A DNA stretch of 46,100 nucleotides. Origin: Halobellus clavatus. Its GTDB lineage: Archaea > Halobacteriota > Halobacteria > Halobacteriales > Haloferacaceae. A model generated the notes under the pieces. It saw only the letters and a list, made by a program, of their open reading frames with translations, was not told where the DNA came from and made no database searches. A program made the translations under genes and the position numbers. Location of the stretch: positions 1 to 46,100 of the forward strand of contig NZ_FNPB01000020.1 in assembly GCF_900107195.1 (NCBI RefSeq). Reading direction: 5' to 3'. Numbering within the stretch: the first letter of the stretch is position 1; each line of letters starts with the position of its first letter. Shown here piece after piece: positions 29,610 through 36,780 of the stretch.

Positions 29610-29924
29610 AAGATGTTCTTCGAGGTCACGCGTCCAGTGCGTGGCGGGCCCACCGGAGCTACAGCGAGCACACAGTTGGAGCGGGCCCTCGAGATGGCCG
29701 AGTTCTACGCGGAACCGGGTAAGTGCCGTGAGCGCGTCGACGACGAGCCCACAGCCGTCGCAGGCGTGGTGGTCGCGCTCGTCGGGATCCGACCACGTCT
29801 GGGTGGCGCAGTCGACACAGATTGGGTGCGTCACCCGTTCGTCTTTCCCCCACGTATGCGCCTCGCCCATCTCTGCACCGGGCGGCGCATCGCAGAACGC
29901 ACACCCGGAGAGTGTCTGTTGCAT
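29511..29924 (-). CDS. Four-CxxC zinc protein, C-terminus altered by insertion
   Basis: The frame starts at ATG 29924 and encodes CAFC, CVDC, CDGC and CARC pairs (about residues 8-90), probably two zinc ribbons; the family may be what I recall as DUF7558. Native sequence ends at HLVS near 29610, where the tnpB element begins; the last 30 or so residues to 29511 are translated element DNA. A second copy at 36446-36780 continues HLVTAPAG to a normal stop, showing that only a few native residues are missing. The start overlaps the stop of the upstream partner (TGATG). It is probably functional, but the tail is foreign. Confidence 0.7.
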   Translation of the reverse strand: MQQTLSGCAFCDAPPGAEMGEAHTWGKDERVTHPICVDCATQTWSDPDERDHHACDGCGLVVDALTALTRFRVELGHLEGPLQLCARCSSGGPATHWTRDLEEHLVSYQRLKSLACRWTPVLPTRECRTPRQSRSRS

Positions 29925-30214
29925 CAGTTGTCCTCCGCGTCGGCGTCGGTGGCGGCCTGCCAGCCACGATGGAACACGGCGAGCTGGGTTATCGACTCGA
30001 AGGGCTTGCTACTGGGCTCGTGGACGAGAATGCGTTGGTCAGGGATCGGCGCCACCACATCGTCCTCGACGAGGTCGCCAACGAGATGGCGGGCAGTCGC
30101 CTCGTCGATGTCCGCCGTCGCGACTCGGGACGCATCCTGGTCCTGTGCAACGAGTTCGGTTTCGAGCCGGTCGTAGTCGCCTGTCGTGTCGTCGATGGTA
30201 TCTTGACCAGACAT
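29924..30214 (-). CDS. Small acidic partner protein, copy A
   Basis: The product has 96 residues from ATG 30214 (MSGQDTIDDTTGDYDRLETE). It is clearly homologous to the protein encoded at 36780-37070 (shared TADI/VD.A.AR, LVGDLVEDDVV, ITQLAVFHRGW). Function is unknown. It is translationally coupled to the zinc protein that follows, and the pair is duplicated as a unit. Upstream (30215-30276) are a hairpin GCGCGCTTCG-like stem and GTGTTTATCGG on the minus strand, the layout also seen before several other leftward genes. The 190 bases beyond hold no gene. Confidence 0.72.
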   Translation of the reverse strand: MSGQDTIDDTTGDYDRLETELVAQDQDASRVATADIDEATARHLVGDLVEDDVVAPIPDQRILVHEPSSKPFESITQLAVFHRGWQAATDADAEDN

Positions 30215-30409
30215 AGGAACTCACTCTTTTGCACGCGCTTCGAGCGCGCCTCACGCCTCCTGGCGCCGATAAACACGCCTGCGGTGTGGGCACGATGTCC
30301 TACGTCAGCGATCTGCCTTCAGCTAGCCTCGTTCCTGGTTGGAAGAGAGCATGACGCTACTCCAACACCTACTGTGAGCCACCCCTTGCTGTCGGTCCCT
30401 GTCGGTCTG

Positions 30410-30660
30410 TTAGAGTGCGATCACGAGCCCGGTCACGAGTGTAACAAATCCGAGTGCCAGCCACGTCGTCCGCGCTGCAAGGCGCTGCCAAACCCGCCTC
30501 CCCAGCTGGCGGAGTTGATCATGGAGGGCTGCCCGCCGTTCCGTTTCGAGGACCGCAACTTCGTCGTAGTAGTCGCGGCGATCTGCGGGAAGCGTCCGGA
30601 GTGTCGTCTGGCACTCACTGCAGGTGTATTGGCCGTGGTGAATCGCCAGACGTAGCGTGA
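30410..30660 (-). pseudogene. 3' fragment of a zinc-ribbon membrane protein
   Basis: The frame enters from the IS5-family element without a start: EITLRLAIHHGQYTCSECQT, then TLRTLPADRRDYYDEVAVLE, and a C-terminal hydrophobic segment WLALGFVTLVTGLVIAL before TAA at 30410. It has a half zinc ribbon (CSEC) and one membrane anchor. The N-terminal part is missing, and I do not see it on the other side of the insertion sequence, where a different gene ends naturally at 31520. A deletion probably came with the insertion. Confidence 0.55.
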
Positions 30661-30662
30661 TT

Positions 30663-31496
30663 TCATGGTTTCATCGCTTGCTTGATGTTGTGAACCGCAC
30701 ACATCAGGACGAGTTCACGAAACTCACCGTACCAAGTTCGCGCACGCACGGCGTCGCCGAGCGTGCGCTTGATCGCCGAGAAGACGGTTTCACACATCGC
30801 TCTCTGGCGGTATCGAGGCCCATCGATCCGCGCGTTGTGCGCGTGATCGATGGACCGGTACTCACGATGTTTGATCAGCGGTCTCACGCCCTCTTCGCGG
30901 AGTTTCTCGCGTAAATCCATCCAATCGTAGCCTTTGTCCGCAGCGAGGCTGGCGAGGTCGCCCGCGTTGCGGAGGGCGACCTGCCAGCCGAGTTGTGTGT
31001 CGTGACGTTTCTCGGTCGTACAGTGAACGTCCAGAATCGCGTGGCTTTCTGTGTCCACGAGAGCAGTTGTTTTGAGCGTCTGGACGCGGTAATTCGTCCG
31101 ACGGCAGTAGTGCTTGCTCGCGTTTTCGCGGTCAAAGAATGTCGCGTCGATAGCGGCGTGACCGCTCGGGTCGTGCAGCTGCGCCGAGAGGCGCAGCAGC
31201 ACTCGCCAGAGTGCTGTCTTGATCCTGTCAAACCACTTTACTAGCGTGGAGTGATGCGGGAGATCGGCCGGTTCGAGGCCGATCTCCCCGAGAATATGTG
31301 GCATTTCGCTCAGCAGATCCAACGCCTCTCGGTAGGACTTCTCCAAGTAAACCCGAAGACAATGGAGCGACACAACAGCGTAATCGGCGAAGCCGCCACC
31401 CCCCTCGGGGGCGGCGACTTCGCCTCGGCCACCGACAGCATTTTTAGCTAACTGAACCGCTTTCTTCGTGAAGCGGGAAATCTTCGACATAGGCAT
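30663..31496 (-). CDS. IS5-family transposase (ISH type)
   Basis: The product has 277 residues from ATG 31496 (a second ATG lies six bases in). Visible motifs of the DDE fold are AAIDATFFDRENASKHY-like sequence around 115-130 (first Asp in IDATFF), LAADKGYDWMDLREKLREEG near 190-210 (second Asp in ADKGYD), and the C-terminal RYRQRAMCETVFSAIKRTLG near 235-255, where the Glu completes DDE. The protein is full length. I could not define the inverted repeats of the element with confidence; the insert spans roughly 30660-31515. It interrupted the gene fragment at 30410. Confidence 0.9.
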   Translation of the reverse strand: MPMSKISRFTKKAVQLAKNAVGGRGEVAAPEGGGGFADYAVVSLHCLRVYLEKSYREALDLLSEMPHILGEIGLEPADLPHHSTLVKWFDRIKTALWRVLLRLSAQLHDPSGHAAIDATFFDRENASKHYCRRTNYRVQTLKTTALVDTESHAILDVHCTTEKRHDTQLGWQVALRNAGDLASLAADKGYDWMDLREKLREEGVRPLIKHREYRSIDHAHNARIDGPRYRQRAMCETVFSAIKRTLGDAVRARTWYGEFRELVLMCAVHNIKQAMKP

Positions 31497-31519
31497 CGGC
31501 GGTTTCCCGCTTCATTCCA

Positions 31520-31699
31520 CTAGTTCTGACGGTCGAAGACGACGCTGTCCAGCGATTCACCAGAGCCGGTGTATTCGAACTCTGCCCGGACGTGCTGGCG
31601 GCGGAATTCTTGCTCGCCGCCCTCGTCGTAGCCTGTGATCTCGTACACGAGGAGTTTTGAGACGAAGCGACGGGCCCCGCACTCCGGACATTGGTTCAT
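31520..31699 (-). CDS. Zinc-finger-like hypothetical protein, possibly 5' truncated
   Basis: From ATG 31699 it gives 59 residues: MNQCPECGARRFVSKLLVYE, YDEGGEQEFRRQHVRAEFEY, ending SVVFDRQN. Only one CxxC is present. The open frame continues upstream to the right end of the tnpB element at 31836 with a Ser/Thr/Pro-rich stretch (SETTSASPSENHTRPPRETE), so the original protein may have been longer and lost its start to that insertion. It is boxed between two insertion sequences. Function unknown. Confidence 0.5.
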   Translation of the reverse strand: MNQCPECGARRFVSKLLVYEITGYDEGGEQEFRRQHVRAEFEYTGSGESLDSVVFDRQN

Positions 31700-31835
31700 T
31701 CTGAGCGGTGGCGTTCCATCCTCGCTGCTCGTATCGTCTGGCCAGGATGTCTGTGGCTCTGTGTCCTCGGTCTCTCGGGGTGGCCTCGTGTGGTTTTCTG
31801 ACGGCGATGCACTCGTTGTCTCGGAGTTACTGAAC

Positions 31836-32000
31836 GTGAACCGCCTCGGGGTCAAGCCCCGAGACTTCCCGTGGATTAGTCGGACACTCCCATCCGACCA
31901 TCGGCAAGGTTTCCTCGAACGGTCGGGTGGGTCACGGTCGGGGCGTCCACGGCCCCCGATGCCTGCCGTCGCACCTTCCGCACTTGGGGAAGGCTGTTGA
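31836..32000 (-). ncRNA. Candidate omegaRNA of the tnpB element at 31836
   Basis: The 3' coding end carries TCGGGG/CCCCGA, CCTTCC/GGAAGG and CGACC/GGTCG pairings on the minus strand (about 31890-31985), followed by the right-end hairpin CTCGGGG-CTTGA-CCCCGAG and GGTTCAC at 31836. The guide would read GTTCAGTAACTCCGAGACAA. I have no second copy of this type to test the pairings, so the call is by analogy. Confidence 0.35.
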
Positions 32001-33162
32001 GAGCAGGCACATTCCAGTCCTGATGCTTCTCGATGCCTTTCACGGCGATGTTGACGCTTGCACCACGGTCGCTGTGGTCTTGATGCCCGCACGAGCGACA
32101 CTTGAACCGCTTCTTGTTGCGATTACCACGCTCCGTGTGTCCGCACATCGGACACCGCTGACTCGTGTACGCAGGGTCAATCCACGCGGTCGGGATTCCT
32201 TCGAATGACGCCTTGTACGACGTATAGAACTGGAGGGCGCGGAATGGAAGGTGGTGCAAACGCCGATTCATCCGCGTACCGTAGTCGATACTGTCGCGCA
32301 TCTCTTTGAGGTCTTCAAAGACGATGCACGGCGTCTCGAACTGACGGCTCCACTCCACGATATGACGGCTCACCTTGTGGAGTCGGTCGCGGACAAACCG
32401 TTCTTCCCGCCCTTCCAGAGTATCGTGAATACTGTTCTTCCCCGCGTTCTGCACGCGCTTCCGCATCGTGAAGTAGCGATGGCGCTCGAACTTGATTTCG
32501 GGAAAGTCGATGACTAGCGTGTCCTCGACGCCATTCTCGGAGAAAGCGGTGAGAGCCACATTATCCTCGTTCACATCGATGCCGATGACAGTTCGTGAGT
32601 CCTGCTTGTCTCGGACGGTCTGCTCGGTGTTGCGGATGTTGACGTGGAGTTCAGGGTCACCGTCCCGCCAGAGGGTTTCGCTGGTCGTGACCTTCCACTC
32701 GTCGCCTGTGAGCGCGGACTTCAGGAGGTCAAGATGGGCGTCACTTCCTTCGAGGATGCCCTTAATGTGATTGTAGGGCTTCGCGCTGATACGGAACGCC
32801 ACGTCGCCGTCGCTGGTGAGTGACAGGGTGTATCCCTCCGTGAAGTTCGCCCGAAGCGGGTACGGGCCGTTCTTAGTGTGGCTGGGTTTGCCGAAGTCGT
32901 CGTACTCGTAGTAGTTATCCATCGCGTCGAGTGCTTTGACGACGATGCGTTGAGTCGTGTTCTTCACGAGGTCGGCATCGTCTTCGAGGCGCGGAGAAAT
33001 CGCGTCCCAGTCCACGTCTTCCTTAGCGAGGCGGATGGTTTCGTTATACACTCGGCGGGCTTCAAGGGTGGCGTCATACAGCAGTCCCTCGTTGTCACTC
33101 TGGATATCTAATTGGAAATCCAGTGTCTTCACGAGGGTCTTGTTGTCCATTTTCTGGGGCAT
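31876..33162 (-). CDS. tnpB: TnpB RNA-guided nuclease
   Basis: The product has 428 residues from ATG 33162 (a second ATG at codon 5 is possible). Catalytic residues are Asp196 (VIGIDVNED), Glu283 (IVFEDLKEM) and Asp365 (QDHSDRGASVNI). The zinc finger is CPMC (337-340) with CRSC (355-358). It is a different branch from the TnpBs at 965 and 18632: the linker FERHRYFTMRKRVQNAGKNS and the helical DYGTRMNRRLHHLPFRALQF differ. The usual Asn after the last catalytic Asp-Arg is Gly (DRGAS). It is probably active; the change at that position deserves note. Confidence 0.94.
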   Translation of the reverse strand: MPQKMDNKTLVKTLDFQLDIQSDNEGLLYDATLEARRVYNETIRLAKEDVDWDAISPRLEDDADLVKNTTQRIVVKALDAMDNYYEYDDFGKPSHTKNGPYPLRANFTEGYTLSLTSDGDVAFRISAKPYNHIKGILEGSDAHLDLLKSALTGDEWKVTTSETLWRDGDPELHVNIRNTEQTVRDKQDSRTVIGIDVNEDNVALTAFSENGVEDTLVIDFPEIKFERHRYFTMRKRVQNAGKNSIHDTLEGREERFVRDRLHKVSRHIVEWSRQFETPCIVFEDLKEMRDSIDYGTRMNRRLHHLPFRALQFYTSYKASFEGIPTAWIDPAYTSQRCPMCGHTERGNRNKKRFKCRSCGHQDHSDRGASVNIAVKGIEKHQDWNVPALNSLPQVRKVRRQASGAVDAPTVTHPTVRGNLADGRMGVSD

Positions 33163-33264
33163 TCTTTGTCAGAGTTGTATCGATCATAAGCCCATGCCAT
33201 ACAGGGTGAAAGTGAAACCCAGTGTCGGCTTCACCCTCGGGGTCAAGTCCCGAGGCACTCGCCT

Positions 33265-33595
33265 TGAGTTATCTGTAGACATGGATTCACCTGTGACTGC
33301 ACTCAGCTGACACCAGATTGGACACCACGGCGACTCTCGTGGTGGTGCCCATCGTGCTGAGCGCCGTCACCCTTGGTCGGCGCGAAAAACGCTACTGCGG
33401 GGGCAGTCGTCCCACCTAAGTAAGCGAGGGAGTCCCGCCCTTCCCGTGAGCGGGAGTGTTCCGAAACCTGCTGTCGGAACCGAGCGCCGAACAGGGTGGG
33501 CGAGAATCGCATAAGTTCTCGTGATTATCTGCCACATCACTGCCCGGCCAACTCCCTGACTTGTATATGTAGACAGTGCCACTTGTGGAGTGTAG
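33265..33595. other. Hairpin-rich stretch without a credible gene
   Basis: Between a tnpB element's left end and a tnpB fragment lie several inverted repeats, for example GTTCCG/CGGAAC at about 33459-33481 and CCCG...CGGG around 33433-33452. A minus-strand frame of 69 residues (start 33512) is low in acidic residues and I do not accept it. The sequence may be another decayed element end with RNA-like structure. CTTGTATATGTAG at 33560-33572 could be the TATA region of the fragment at 33596. Confidence 0.35.
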
Positions 33596-33913
33596 ATGGA
33601 GATTCAGCGTACCGCCGTCGTCAAACTTTCCGTCCCCGACGAGCGCCGCGACGACCTGAAACGCACCATGAACACGTTTCGGGACGCCGCACAGCGGTTT
33701 GCCGATCGGGGATGGGACGGAGACGACGAGAAATCCTCGCGAGAACTGGTCGCGTTGGCCCACGAGGAGTTCGAGTCGTACGATCCATCATACTATGAAA
33801 CGCAACTGGTCAGAGCTGTCGAGAGCGTATTGTCACCTCTCGGCTGGGATCGGAACGACATCCGACGAGAGCTCAACGGAACACGTGTAGTCGGTATCAC
33901 GGACTGGACCTGA
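33596..33913 (+). pseudogene. tnpB: TnpB N-terminal fragment
   Basis: The first 45 residues (MEIQRTAVVKLSVPDERRDD, then LKRTMNTFRDAAQRFADRGW) match the N-terminus of the TnpB branch at 7437 (MEVRRTAVVKLDLSDEQRDA). After DGDDE the sequence becomes unrelated (SSRELVALAHEEFESYDPSY, ending TRVVGITDWT), so most of tnpB was deleted and joined to another piece. No RuvC or zinc finger remains. The last part might be a fragment of a different gene. The region from 33914 to 34019 shows no gene, only AT-rich sequence before the third PATE-type copy. Confidence 0.7.
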
Positions 33914-34019
33914 CGAACCTCCCCCCCTTTTTCGAGTTGTAAACTCGTGGCGTCGGGGAGGGCGGAAAACATCCGTCTCAACATCAATAGCGACGACGAT
34001 AGTGAAAGTAACTCCGAGT

Positions 34020-34190
34020 CTTCGCCTGTTTTGGGTGGGGATAGGAGTACCGGCTGGTTGGCACAGCCATCGGTCTACTTTCATGACCTCTCCCGAGGAT
34101 TCCAACCTCGGGCAGAGGTGGTGGACTGCAAACCTTAATATCCCAACTGCGGTCGGGATTCCTTCGCCTTCAGGCGGAGGAGGATGTCAA
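34020..34190 (+). mobile_element. PATE-type element, right part only (copy 3)
   Basis: It aligns with the last 150-170 bases of copies 1 and 2: GGGGATAGGAGTACC, then GGCTG-GTTGGCA-CAGCC (34052-34068), then a nested hairpin ACCTCT[CCCGAGG/CCTCGGG]AGAGGT (34086-34119), GGACTGCAAACCT, CGGGATTCC, and the right end GGCGGAGGAGGATGTCAA closing at 34190. The stems differ from both other copies yet pair. The left end is missing. Survival of just this portion next to a tnpB fragment fits a unit whose working part is the RNA and the right end. Expected guide: GCGCTTTGACGCCGACTGGA. Confidence 0.65.
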
Positions 34191-34209
34191 GCGCTTTGAC
34201 GCCGACTGG

Positions 34210-34447
34210 ATGTCTCGCGCTGATGACCGAATTCTGGAGCATCTTGCTGAAGGCGGCCCTGAAACCCCGAAGGAAATGGCGGACAGCGATCGCGTGCGCT
34301 TTTCCCGCCAACACATCAACGCCCGCTGCAAGACGCTGGTCACCTATGGCCTCCTCGTCCACCTTGGCAACGGCGTACGATATCACGCGAGAGGGCAAGC
34401 AGTATCTTGCTGGCGAGCTCGACGCTCGTGATCTGAAGGGCGAATGA
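34210..34447 (+). pseudogene. Winged-helix (phage-repressor-like) regulator with a frameshift
   Basis: From ATG 34210: MSRADDRILEHLAEGGPETP, KEMADSDRVRFSRQHINARC, KTLVTYGLLVHLGNGV, a compact winged helix of the haloarchaeal PhiH1-repressor-like type. Near 34372-34380 the expected continuation (YDITREGKQYLAGELDARDL) moves to another frame, so one base has been lost or gained; the unshifted reading ends within 20 residues. The frame carrying the tail begins at the ATG of the PATE-type right end (34184). It is either a recent pseudogene or a sequencing error. About 90 bases after it hold no gene. Confidence 0.6.
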
Positions 34448-34533
34448 ACCCAGCTGACGATAGCCTGTGATCGAAAACTAGCTAGTCGCCCGTTTCGCCC
34501 GACTCCGAAACGGGAACGCATAAAAAGGACCGC

Positions 34534-34933
34534 TCACTCGTCTTTGAGCGCTGCGTAGATCTTCGCGTGGCGGTGTCCGTCGATCTTTCCCATCTCGAGG
34601 GCGATCTCGCGCCGCTCGGCGTCGCTCTCGGCCGCCTGATACCGCTCATACAGCTGGCGGACCTCGTCGTCGACCGTCCTTGCGGCATCCTCGGGGACAT
34701 CACCGTTGGCGGGGGGCAGCGATATCAAGTGGCTCGTCCTTGACATCCGCTTTGAGCAGACGCAGTCGCTGGGCAGTTTCAGCGCCCAACAACTGCTTAA
34801 CTGACTCGTACTTGAGTTGGTCGTCGTAGTATGTCGTCGCAACGAACTCCTGGAAGGTCTCGCTGTCGACGGTGATTTCATCATCGTAGTAAGCGGCCGC
34901 GATCTCCTGCGAAAGCGCATCCTCGTCGGTCAT
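34534..34933 (-). pseudogene. Operon gene with a frameshift in a run of six C
   Basis: ATG 34933 starts MTDEDALSQEIAAAYYDDEI, then YYDDQLKYESVKQLLGAETA and LLKADVKDEPLDIAA. At the six-base homopolymer 34711-34716 (G on the plus strand) the frame breaks; removing one base joins it to PANGDVPEDAARTVDDEVRQ, ending HAKIYAALKDE at 34534, about 132 residues in total. The EIAAAYYDDEIT...LLGAE.A..LRLLK module also forms the C-terminus of the RHH protein at 27813. The start overlaps the previous gene's stop (ATGA), so it belongs to a three-gene operon with the nucleotidyltransferase. Slippage at the C run could switch length. Confidence 0.65.
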
Positions 34934-35160
34934 CGGTCGCGCAGCCGATCGCGAACGGCCGCGAACCGAACGGGATCTGTGTCGCCGGCCGCAGCCATCT
35001 CGTTAGCCGACTGGAGCTGCGAGTCGATGAGCCGATTCTGTTGGCGTGACCACTCACTATCGTCGTGCGTCCGAACGTACTCGGCCCACTGTTTGATCAT
35101 CGCACGCCGTTGCTCGGTATTCCGCCGATGATCGTCTTCAAACTCGTTTGAGTTCAACAT
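34930..35160 (-). CDS. Small helical protein in the nucleotidyltransferase operon
   Basis: The product has 76 residues from ATG 35160 (MLNSNEFEDDHRRNTEQRRA). It is charged and helical, with no recognised domain. It overlaps the end of the nucleotidyltransferase gene by 23 bases and the start of the next gene by four (ATGA), which indicates tight translational coupling. Position between a nucleotidyltransferase and a protein with an antitoxin-like module suggests a regulatory or neutralising partner, but nothing in the sequence proves it. Confidence 0.65.
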   Translation of the reverse strand: MLNSNEFEDDHRRNTEQRRAMIKQWAEYVRTHDDSEWSRQQNRLIDSQLQSANEMAAAGDTDPVRFAAVRDRLRDR

Positions 35161-35749
35161 AGTAGTCCTCCACTCCAAGCTCGTTGACATACGTTTCGAG
35201 CTGCTCCGTGTTAAATCGTTCCTCGAAAGTCAGGTATAGGTGAAGTGCATCCTCGAAGTCCTTCCCGCTGAGGCTGTCTGCAGCTTGTGCAAGCCGGAGT
35301 TTGTACGCGATTTGGAGTTCAAGCGGACTGATCTCGATCTGCCCCTCATCGAATGTCACCGTAAGGGGGTTCGAGATGGCCTCACGCTCAACGTCGTTTG
35401 AAACAAACCACGTCTCGAAGTTTGGGTACATCTCCCCTTCCTCAGCAATTCGGATTCGGCTGCCCTCGCTCAACATCGAATACATTTCATCAAGGGGCAT
35501 CGCCATCCCCCAGTACCCTCGATCTTTGAGTTCCGTTACTAACTGCTCAGTCTCCGCTTCGGATAATGACTCCAGAATGACGTCGATATCTTCTGTTGAC
35601 CGAGATCGCCCAGTGAGGATCGCGACGTACCCACTAACGATGACGTAGTTAACATCGCAAGCGTCGAGGATCTGTGTGAACTCAAGTACATCTTTGTCGA
35701 GCTCTGAAAGCTCCCGTGAAACCGTGAGTGTGCCGTCACTGAGTTCCAT
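35138..35749 (-). CDS. Nucleotidyltransferase-fold protein (AbiEii/DUF6036-like)
   Basis: The product has 203 residues from ATG 35749. The nucleotidyltransferase core is visible: VNYVIVSGYVAILTGRSRST then EDIDVIL, with Ser39-Gly40 and the metal-binding Asp54-x-Asp56. Later segments (LTVTFDEGQIEISPLELQIA, KDFEDALHLYLTF) resemble the C-terminal helices of AbiEii and DUF6036 proteins, which occur as toxins or partners in toxin-antitoxin and abortive infection pairs. It is the first gene of a leftward three-gene operon. No HEPN or AbiEi-like partner is present, so the pairing is unusual. Target and nucleotide are unknown. Confidence 0.8.
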   Translation of the reverse strand: MELSDGTLTVSRELSELDKDVLEFTQILDACDVNYVIVSGYVAILTGRSRSTEDIDVILESLSEAETEQLVTELKDRGYWGMAMPLDEMYSMLSEGSRIRIAEEGEMYPNFETWFVSNDVEREAISNPLTVTFDEGQIEISPLELQIAYKLRLAQAADSLSGKDFEDALHLYLTFEERFNTEQLETYVNELGVEDYYVELKRV

Positions 35750-35818
35750 CAGTTCTCTCCATGGAACGCCGATAAACTACACACTGCGTCATTTGTGTCG
35801 GGACGCCCGTTTCGATGC

Positions 35819-36397
35819 TCATACGTTGGCTCCTTCTTCGGTATCATGACGTACATCCTCACCGATTCCGTAGTGCTCGAGGACGACGGGCCGCAACGCC
35901 TGCAGAATCATCTCCGCGGCCAGCGGCGAAATATCGAGGTCCTCGGCCATCAGGCGGTGGGTCACCTCGCCGCGCTCCCGAGCAACCGCGTAGGTGAGCG
36001 CGGTCGCGAGGCCGGCGACGCCGTGGCGGTCGATGTAGGTATCGATGTCCGAATTCGTCTCGCGACGGCCGACGGCGTCGATGAGCGCCGGCGAGATCGT
36101 GTACTCGCGGTCGCCGGCAGCCGTCGTCACGGTGAGGTCGATCTCCCGTGCGGTATACTTGCGTGGCTGCTCGTCGTCGGTGACGTCGAGGACGCCGGCG
36201 TCGACGAGCCGGTTGACGTAGCTGTAGGCGGTTCCCTGGGCGAGTTCGAGGTCGTCCATCACGTTCTGGACGGTCGCCTCGCCCTCCCGAGCGAGGTATG
36301 CGTACAGCTGAGCCAGCTGAGGCTCCTCGAGGAGGTCCGCGACCGAGAGGAAGTCCTGGACGATGTCGCCGTCGGCGCGATTTGAGGTGCGTGACAC
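35819..36397 (-). CDS. Winged-helix regulator (DUF7437-like)
   Basis: The product has 192 residues from GTG 36397 (read as MSRTSNRADGDIVQDFLSVA). The helix-turn-helix covers about 22-75: EEPQLAQLYAYLAREGEATV, QNVMDDLELAQGTAYSYVNR, LVDAGVLDVTDDEQPRKY. The C-terminal 110 residues (PALIDAVGRRETNSDIDTYI, MAEDLDISPLAAEMILQALR) form a second helical domain; I recall the family as DUF7437. A TATA-like TCTATACTG on the minus strand (about 36432-36440) is suitably placed. It stands alone between the nucleotidyltransferase operon and the damaged zinc-protein pair. Regulated targets are unknown. Confidence 0.78.
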   Translation of the reverse strand: MSRTSNRADGDIVQDFLSVADLLEEPQLAQLYAYLAREGEATVQNVMDDLELAQGTAYSYVNRLVDAGVLDVTDDEQPRKYTAREIDLTVTTAAGDREYTISPALIDAVGRRETNSDIDTYIDRHGVAGLATALTYAVARERGEVTHRLMAEDLDISPLAAEMILQALRPVVLEHYGIGEDVRHDTEEGANV

Positions 36398-36445
36398 GGG
36401 TGCTCTTGATTACAGTTTACAGCGAATCAGTATAGAGTGTTTGGG

Positions 36446-36780
36446 TCACCCTGCCGGCGCCGTGACGAGATGGTCTTCGAGGTCGCGTGTCCAGTACGTC
36501 GCGAGCCCGCCCGGACTACAGCGGGCGCACAGCTGTACCGGGCCTTCGAGATGACCCAGTTCCACGCGGAAGCGCGTCAGCGCCGCGAGCGCGTCGACGA
36601 CGAGCCCACACTGTCGCAGACGTAGTGATCACGTTCGTCGGGATCCGGCTCCGTCTGGATCGTGCAGTCGACGCGGATTGGGTGGGTGACCCGCTCGTCT
36701 TCGCCCCAGGTATGCGCCTCGCCAGTCTTGGTACCGGGTGGCGCGTCGCAGAACGCACACCCTGTGAGCGTCTGCTGCAT
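36446..36780 (-). pseudogene. Four-CxxC zinc protein, frameshifted copy B
   Basis: ATG 36780 overlaps the upstream stop (TGATG). It starts MQQTLTGCAFCDAPPGTKTG, like copy A at 29924. After HYVCDS (about 36608) one base is missing and the frame leaves the family sequence; the next frame continues CGLVVDALAALTRFRVELGH, CARCSPGG, and ends HLVTAPAG at 36446. The second CxxC has also changed (CVDC in copy A reads VDCT here). Copy A is damaged at its end by an insertion sequence and this one by a frameshift, so neither copy is perfect. Confidence 0.7.

Larger units (their letters stand above)
31836..33264 (-). mobile_element. tnpB-only element with the same ends as the one at 18362
   Basis: On the minus strand the left end begins AAGGCGAGTGC near 33264 and continues CGGGACTTGACCCCGAGG then GTGAAGCCGAC; the element at 18362 has the same words in the same order. 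The right ends also match (CTTGACC, CGGGG or CGAGG, GGTTCAC). Internal genes differ: here a TnpB of another branch and no AbrB-like gene. Length is about 1.43 kb. Confidence 0.7.

Noticed and set aside
29822-30655. Rightward 277-residue reading frame
   Set aside because: It is antisense to two well-supported leftward genes and a gene fragment and has no acidic composition or known motif.
33303-33512. Leftward 69-residue frame
   Set aside because: Basic, His- and Ser-rich, in a hairpin-rich stretch between insertion sequences; more likely translated element-end sequence.
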